64,000 nt of DNA, from positions 62,001 to 126,000 of the forward strand of contig JAFXCQ010000023.1 in the NCBI GenBank assembly GCA_017521425.1, in the 5' to 3' direction. Shown here piece after piece: positions 61,191-64,000 of this stretch. The notes beneath the pieces were generated by a model. The model did no database searches, was not told the DNA's origin, and saw only the letters and a list, made by a program, of their open reading frames with translations. Each line of letters starts with the position of its first letter. Within the stretch, counting starts at the first letter, position 1. The stretch comes from Clostridia bacterium. Lineage in GTDB: Bacteria > Bacillota > Clostridia > Oscillospirales > Acutalibacteraceae. A program made the translations under genes and the position numbers.

Positions 61191-62879
61191 TTATACAAGA
61201 ACACGGAGAACTTCTTCAACAGATGTTGTACCATCAAGGATTTTGTCAACACCCTCCTGACGGAGTGTGTGCATACCTTGTTTTATAGCAAGCTCTTTGA
61301 TTTCAGCAGAACTTGCACGTTTAATAATAAGTTCACGCATTTCATTAGTAACTTGTAAAAATTCAAACACACCCTGACGACCTTTGTAGCCTGTATTGTT
61401 ACAAGCAATACACCCCTTCGCCTTATGAATTTTAATTGTATCAGTTGGCTTTTTGCCTTCGTGTGGGAAGTCTGGCATACTTTCTAAAAGTTCTTTATAA
61501 GTAATTTCAACCTCTTCTTTACAACGCGGACAAAGCACACGGATAAGACGTTGTGCTAAAACACCAACAAGTGAAGATGCTGTAAGGAATGGCTCAACAC
61601 CCATTTCATCAAGACGGGTAACCGCACCAGGAGCATCGTTTGTATGCAATGTGGAGAAAACCATGTGACCTGTAAGAGCTGATTCAACGGCGATTTTTGC
61701 AGTTTCACCGTCACGGATTTCACCGACCATCACTATATCAGGGTCGGCACGGAGTACAGAACGAAGAGCCGCTGCGAATGTCATACCCGCTCTTGCATTC
61801 ATCTGTACCTGACAAAGACCAGCCATACGTCTTTCAACAGGGTCTTCAAGTGTAATAACGTGTTTTGAAATATCACTAACTTCTGCAAGTGTAGCATACA
61901 AAGTTGTAGATTTACCACTACCAGTAGGACCTGTAACAAGCAAGAATCCATAAGGCAAGTGAATTGTATTCAAAAACTTTGCTTCCTGGTCTTTTGAGAA
62001 GTTAATATCTTTAAGTTGAACAGATTTTGAACCGCGCTCAAGAAGACGCATAACGATTTTTTCACCGTAAACTGATGGTAACACAGCAATACGGATATCG
62101 AATGTTCTTTCGTCAACCTTAACAGTTGTACGACCGTCCTGTGGAATTCTTCTTTCGGCAATATCCATACCACCGATAACCTTAACACGCGAAGCAACTG
62201 ATGCGTGAAGTTTTATAGGTTGAGTCATAACCTCGTGAAGAACACCATCTATACGAAGACGTACTCTCAAAGATTTTTCCATTGGCTCAAAGTGAATATC
62301 AGATGCACCTGAACGAACTGCGTTTGTAATAACCTGATTAACAAGCTGAACCGCAGGTTTTTCATCTAAATCACTATCAAGTGTTTCGAGTGCTTCGTCT
62401 GGAGTTTCATCTTCTTCAAACTCATCAACATTGATGTTATTAAGAATAGAGTCAATCGCTGCATCAAGCTCTGTATCTGTAACAATAACAGGCACAACTT
62501 CCATACCAGCAAGAACTGACAAGTTATCTCTTGTAACAACATCGTTAGGGTTTTTCATCGCAACAAAGAGCTTTCCATCTTCTTCGTAGAGAGGCAAAAC
62601 ACCCTTTTTAACACTATATTCAATTGGAATTAAGTTTGCTATTGCAAAGTTAACACCAATCTCTTCGATTGAAACATATTTACAACCTGTTTTCTGCTCT
62701 ATTGCTCGAGAAATATCTGCCTCTGTACAATAACCCAAATCAACAAGAATCTGACCTAAAAGCCCTTTTTCCTGTGATTGTAATTCAAGAGCATGAAAAA
62801 GTTGTTCTTCTGTGATTATATTCCCTTTTATCAAGAAGTAGCCTATGCTACCAGGGATTACTACATTATTTTCAGCCAA
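61191..62879 (-). CDS. pilB: Type IV pilus assembly ATPase PilB (GspE family)
   Basis: The MshEN domain is at the N-terminus (GYFLIKGNIITEEQLFHALELQSQEKGLLGQILVDLG), then the GspE ATPase with GPTGSGKSTTLYA (Walker A), VITLEDPVE (Asp box), MVGEIRDGETA (Walker B), the HTNDA His box, and the zinc motif CPRCKEE...CIACNNTGYKG. It powers pilus extension. A TTG start at 62879 has AAAGGAG nine bases upstream; an in-frame TTG 14 codons earlier has no ribosome site. 562 residues is normal. Confidence 0.92.
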   Translation of the reverse strand: MAENNVVIPGSIGYFLIKGNIITEEQLFHALELQSQEKGLLGQILVDLGYCTEADISRAIEQKTGCKYVSIEEIGVNFAIANLIPIEYSVKKGVLPLYEEDGKLFVAMKNPNDVVTRDNLSVLAGMEVVPVIVTDTELDAAIDSILNNINVDEFEEDETPDEALETLDSDLDEKPAVQLVNQVITNAVRSGASDIHFEPMEKSLRVRLRIDGVLHEVMTQPIKLHASVASRVKVIGGMDIAERRIPQDGRTTVKVDERTFDIRIAVLPSVYGEKIVMRLLERGSKSVQLKDINFSKDQEAKFLNTIHLPYGFLLVTGPTGSGKSTTLYATLAEVSDISKHVITLEDPVERRMAGLCQVQMNARAGMTFAAALRSVLRADPDIVMVGEIRDGETAKIAVESALTGHMVFSTLHTNDAPGAVTRLDEMGVEPFLTASSLVGVLAQRLIRVLCPRCKEEVEITYKELLESMPDFPHEGKKPTDTIKIHKAKGCIACNNTGYKGRQGVFEFLQVTNEMRELIIKRASSAEIKELAIKQGMHTLRQEGVDKILDGTTSVEEVLRVLV

Positions 62880-62957
62880 AACTATTTTCTCCTTTGCCAA
62901 GTGAAATAAACTTCCACTCAAAAGACTTTTAACTTTCCGATTAAAAGAGCTTTTCGG

Positions 62958-63536
62958 TTATTGCACTGGTTGTACAATACCTGTTGCACCATCCTGAGAT
63001 AAATGTACAATTGTCATTTTTGCAGTATAAAGTGAATTATCATCTGCAGAAAGTGAAACTGCATCTATTCTGTGAATCTGGCGTAATGTTGATAGATATT
63101 GCATAAATAAAACTATATTTGTAAATGAACCCTCAACAGACAAGTTCAAAACAGTTTCTTTTGTATCTGAAGATTCTTCAACCGGAGTCTGGAACTCAAC
63201 AATTGTAAGACCGAAGTTTTCGCATAACTTATCAACATTTTCTGAAAGAATATAAACATCGCCCAAGCTATCAGGAAGAACTTCTTTATAAACACTGAGC
63301 TGTTCTTCAGCCTTCTGGCTCTGTGCTCTTAACTCTTCAAGAGTTGCAATTTCCTGAAGATGAGACTGATAAGATTCACGGGTAGCTACAAGGTCCGCTT
63401 TAGTATTAAAGATTGTAAAAATACCGAATCCTATACCGCCCACAACAAGAAGAATTACAAGTACATAACAAGTCAATATAAAGTAAGGCGACTCTTTTAA
63501 TTCGCTGAATGAAATTTCATTTAAGTTCTTATTCAA
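62958..63536 (-). CDS. pilO: Type IV pilus assembly protein PilO
   Basis: This 192-residue protein has one N-terminal membrane segment (about 22-45), a coiled coil (50-85) and a ferredoxin-like fold with VEGSFTNIVLFMQYLSTLRQIHRIDAVSLS, the PilO signature. It pairs with PilN to align the assembly platform. A TTG start has AAGGAGG about 10 bases upstream, within the end of the PilN-like gene's spacer. Confidence 0.85.
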   Translation of the reverse strand: MNKNLNEISFSELKESPYFILTCYVLVILLVVGGIGFGIFTIFNTKADLVATRESYQSHLQEIATLEELRAQSQKAEEQLSVYKEVLPDSLGDVYILSENVDKLCENFGLTIVEFQTPVEESSDTKETVLNLSVEGSFTNIVLFMQYLSTLRQIHRIDAVSLSADDNSLYTAKMTIVHLSQDGATGIVQPVQ

Positions 63537-63551
63537 TGTGCGTCGCCCTCC

Positions 63552-64000
63552 TTACTGTGCTGCAGTAGTTGCTTCTGTTGTTGCCACAGCAGTAGTTGCT
63601 TCTACAACAGGTGTACCACCACTTACTGCAATACTTATTGTAAATGTTGCTACCGAGCCTTCACCAGCACCAACATTTGTCTGATAACCAACACAACTTA
63701 CAGAAGTAACACCCTCAATTTTTCTGAGTGATTCTTCGTAAGCTAAATACTCTGAACGAGAATTACAAGAACCTGTTATTGTACATAAACGGTCTGTTTT
63801 CCAATTGATACAATCAATCTTTTCTACACTGACACCAGGATGGTCAATTTTGCTCCAATCGTAGATAAAATTGTAAAGAGCAGGTTCTTTTACCTGAATT
63901 TTATCAAACAGGTTTATTCTTTCCTGTAAAGCTGCGTGAATATCTCTGTAAGATGAGAGTTTTTCAATTTCTGTTATACATTGTTGGTCAAGCTTTTTAA
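63552..64000 (-). CDS. pilN: Type IV pilus assembly protein PilN-like (C-terminal part)
   Basis: The last 148 residues of a gene running off the right edge. They contain a coiled-coil end (ITEIEKLSSYRDIHAALQER) and the PilN C-terminal fold (SRSEYLAYEESLRKIEGVTSVSC), followed by a low-complexity Thr/Ala tail (TAVATTEATTAAQ) not usual for PilN. It precedes pilO by 15 bases in the same operon. PilN bridges PilM and PilO. Assignment rests on order as well as sequence. Confidence 0.75.
   Translation of the reverse strand, partial: KKLDQQCITEIEKLSSYRDIHAALQERINLFDKIQVKEPALYNFIYDWSKIDHPGVSVEKIDCINWKTDRLCTITGSCNSRSEYLAYEESLRKIEGVTSVSCVGYQTNVGAGEGSVATFTISIAVSGGTPVVEATTAVATTEATTAAQ

Overview
The window comes from a low-GC, Gram-positive, strictly anaerobic Clostridia-type genome, most like the Oscillospiraceae/Ruminococcaceae. 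The reasons are the strong AGGAGG-type ribosome sites with many TTG and GTG starts, a dockerin-bearing secreted hydrolase and a cohesin-like surface protein, a SpoIID-like protein, ferredoxin and NuoE/NuoF-type redox proteins, and the darA-holB-ricT order known from Firmicutes. Most genes lie on the minus strand. I saw no rRNA, tRNA, CRISPR array, prophage or classical transposase. The DNA placement is inferred from protein content only.

Positions 1-9.8 kb hold the start of a TrmA/RlmD-type RNA methyltransferase, a GtrA-like membrane protein, a secreted lipase with a C-terminal dockerin, birA, a secreted Ser/Thr/Asn-linker protein, a SulP-like permease overlapping a ComEC-like metallo-beta-lactamase protein, a Phd-Doc toxin-antitoxin pair, and a zinc-ribbon/TPR membrane protein with a small membrane partner. 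At 9.9-10.7 kb a TPP riboswitch with its own terminator controls the thiamine transporter ThiT.

Positions 10.7-21.9 kb form one tightly packed minus-strand run. In transcription order it is an ATCase-like protein with a degraded active site, a flavodoxin-fold reductase, a secreted repeat protein, a ZnuABC-type metal importer, mreB-mreC-mreD-PBP2 and a MinD-like ATPase, so metal uptake is linked to cell elongation genes. Positions 22-26 kb hold a 56-residue ferredoxin, ricT-holB-darA, a QueG-like iron-sulfur protein and an AEC-family permease.

Positions 26-42 kb hold a 1035-residue membrane protein with four AT-hooks and a coiled coil of about 300 residues, citrate synthase, SpoIID, a phosphodiesterase-like protein, a two-component system facing a secreted protein that is a paralogue of the one near 4 kb, a radical SAM/serine hydrolase/GNAT series, a LytTR-DUF3021 pair and a cohesin-like surface protein.

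Positions 42-53 kb hold a three-gene flavin/iron-sulfur complex (NuoE, NuoF and a NuoG-GltD fusion), a HAD phosphatase, the feoA-feoB iron uptake operon with palindromic operators facing a DtxR-type regulator, a DUF554 protein, an RluA-type pseudouridine synthase and hflX. Positions 53-64 kb are a type IV pilus-like operon (PilN, PilO, PilB, PilX-like, a 1197-residue prepilin-like protein and a prepilin-like protein with a CFI-box tail). It is interrupted by a small DUF559 gene bracketed by inverted repeats. The most unusual items are the AT-hook membrane protein, the ATCase-like protein without a carbamoyl-phosphate loop, the giant and CFI-box prepilins, and the DUF559 element whose two arms keep a hairpin while changing its stem sequence.
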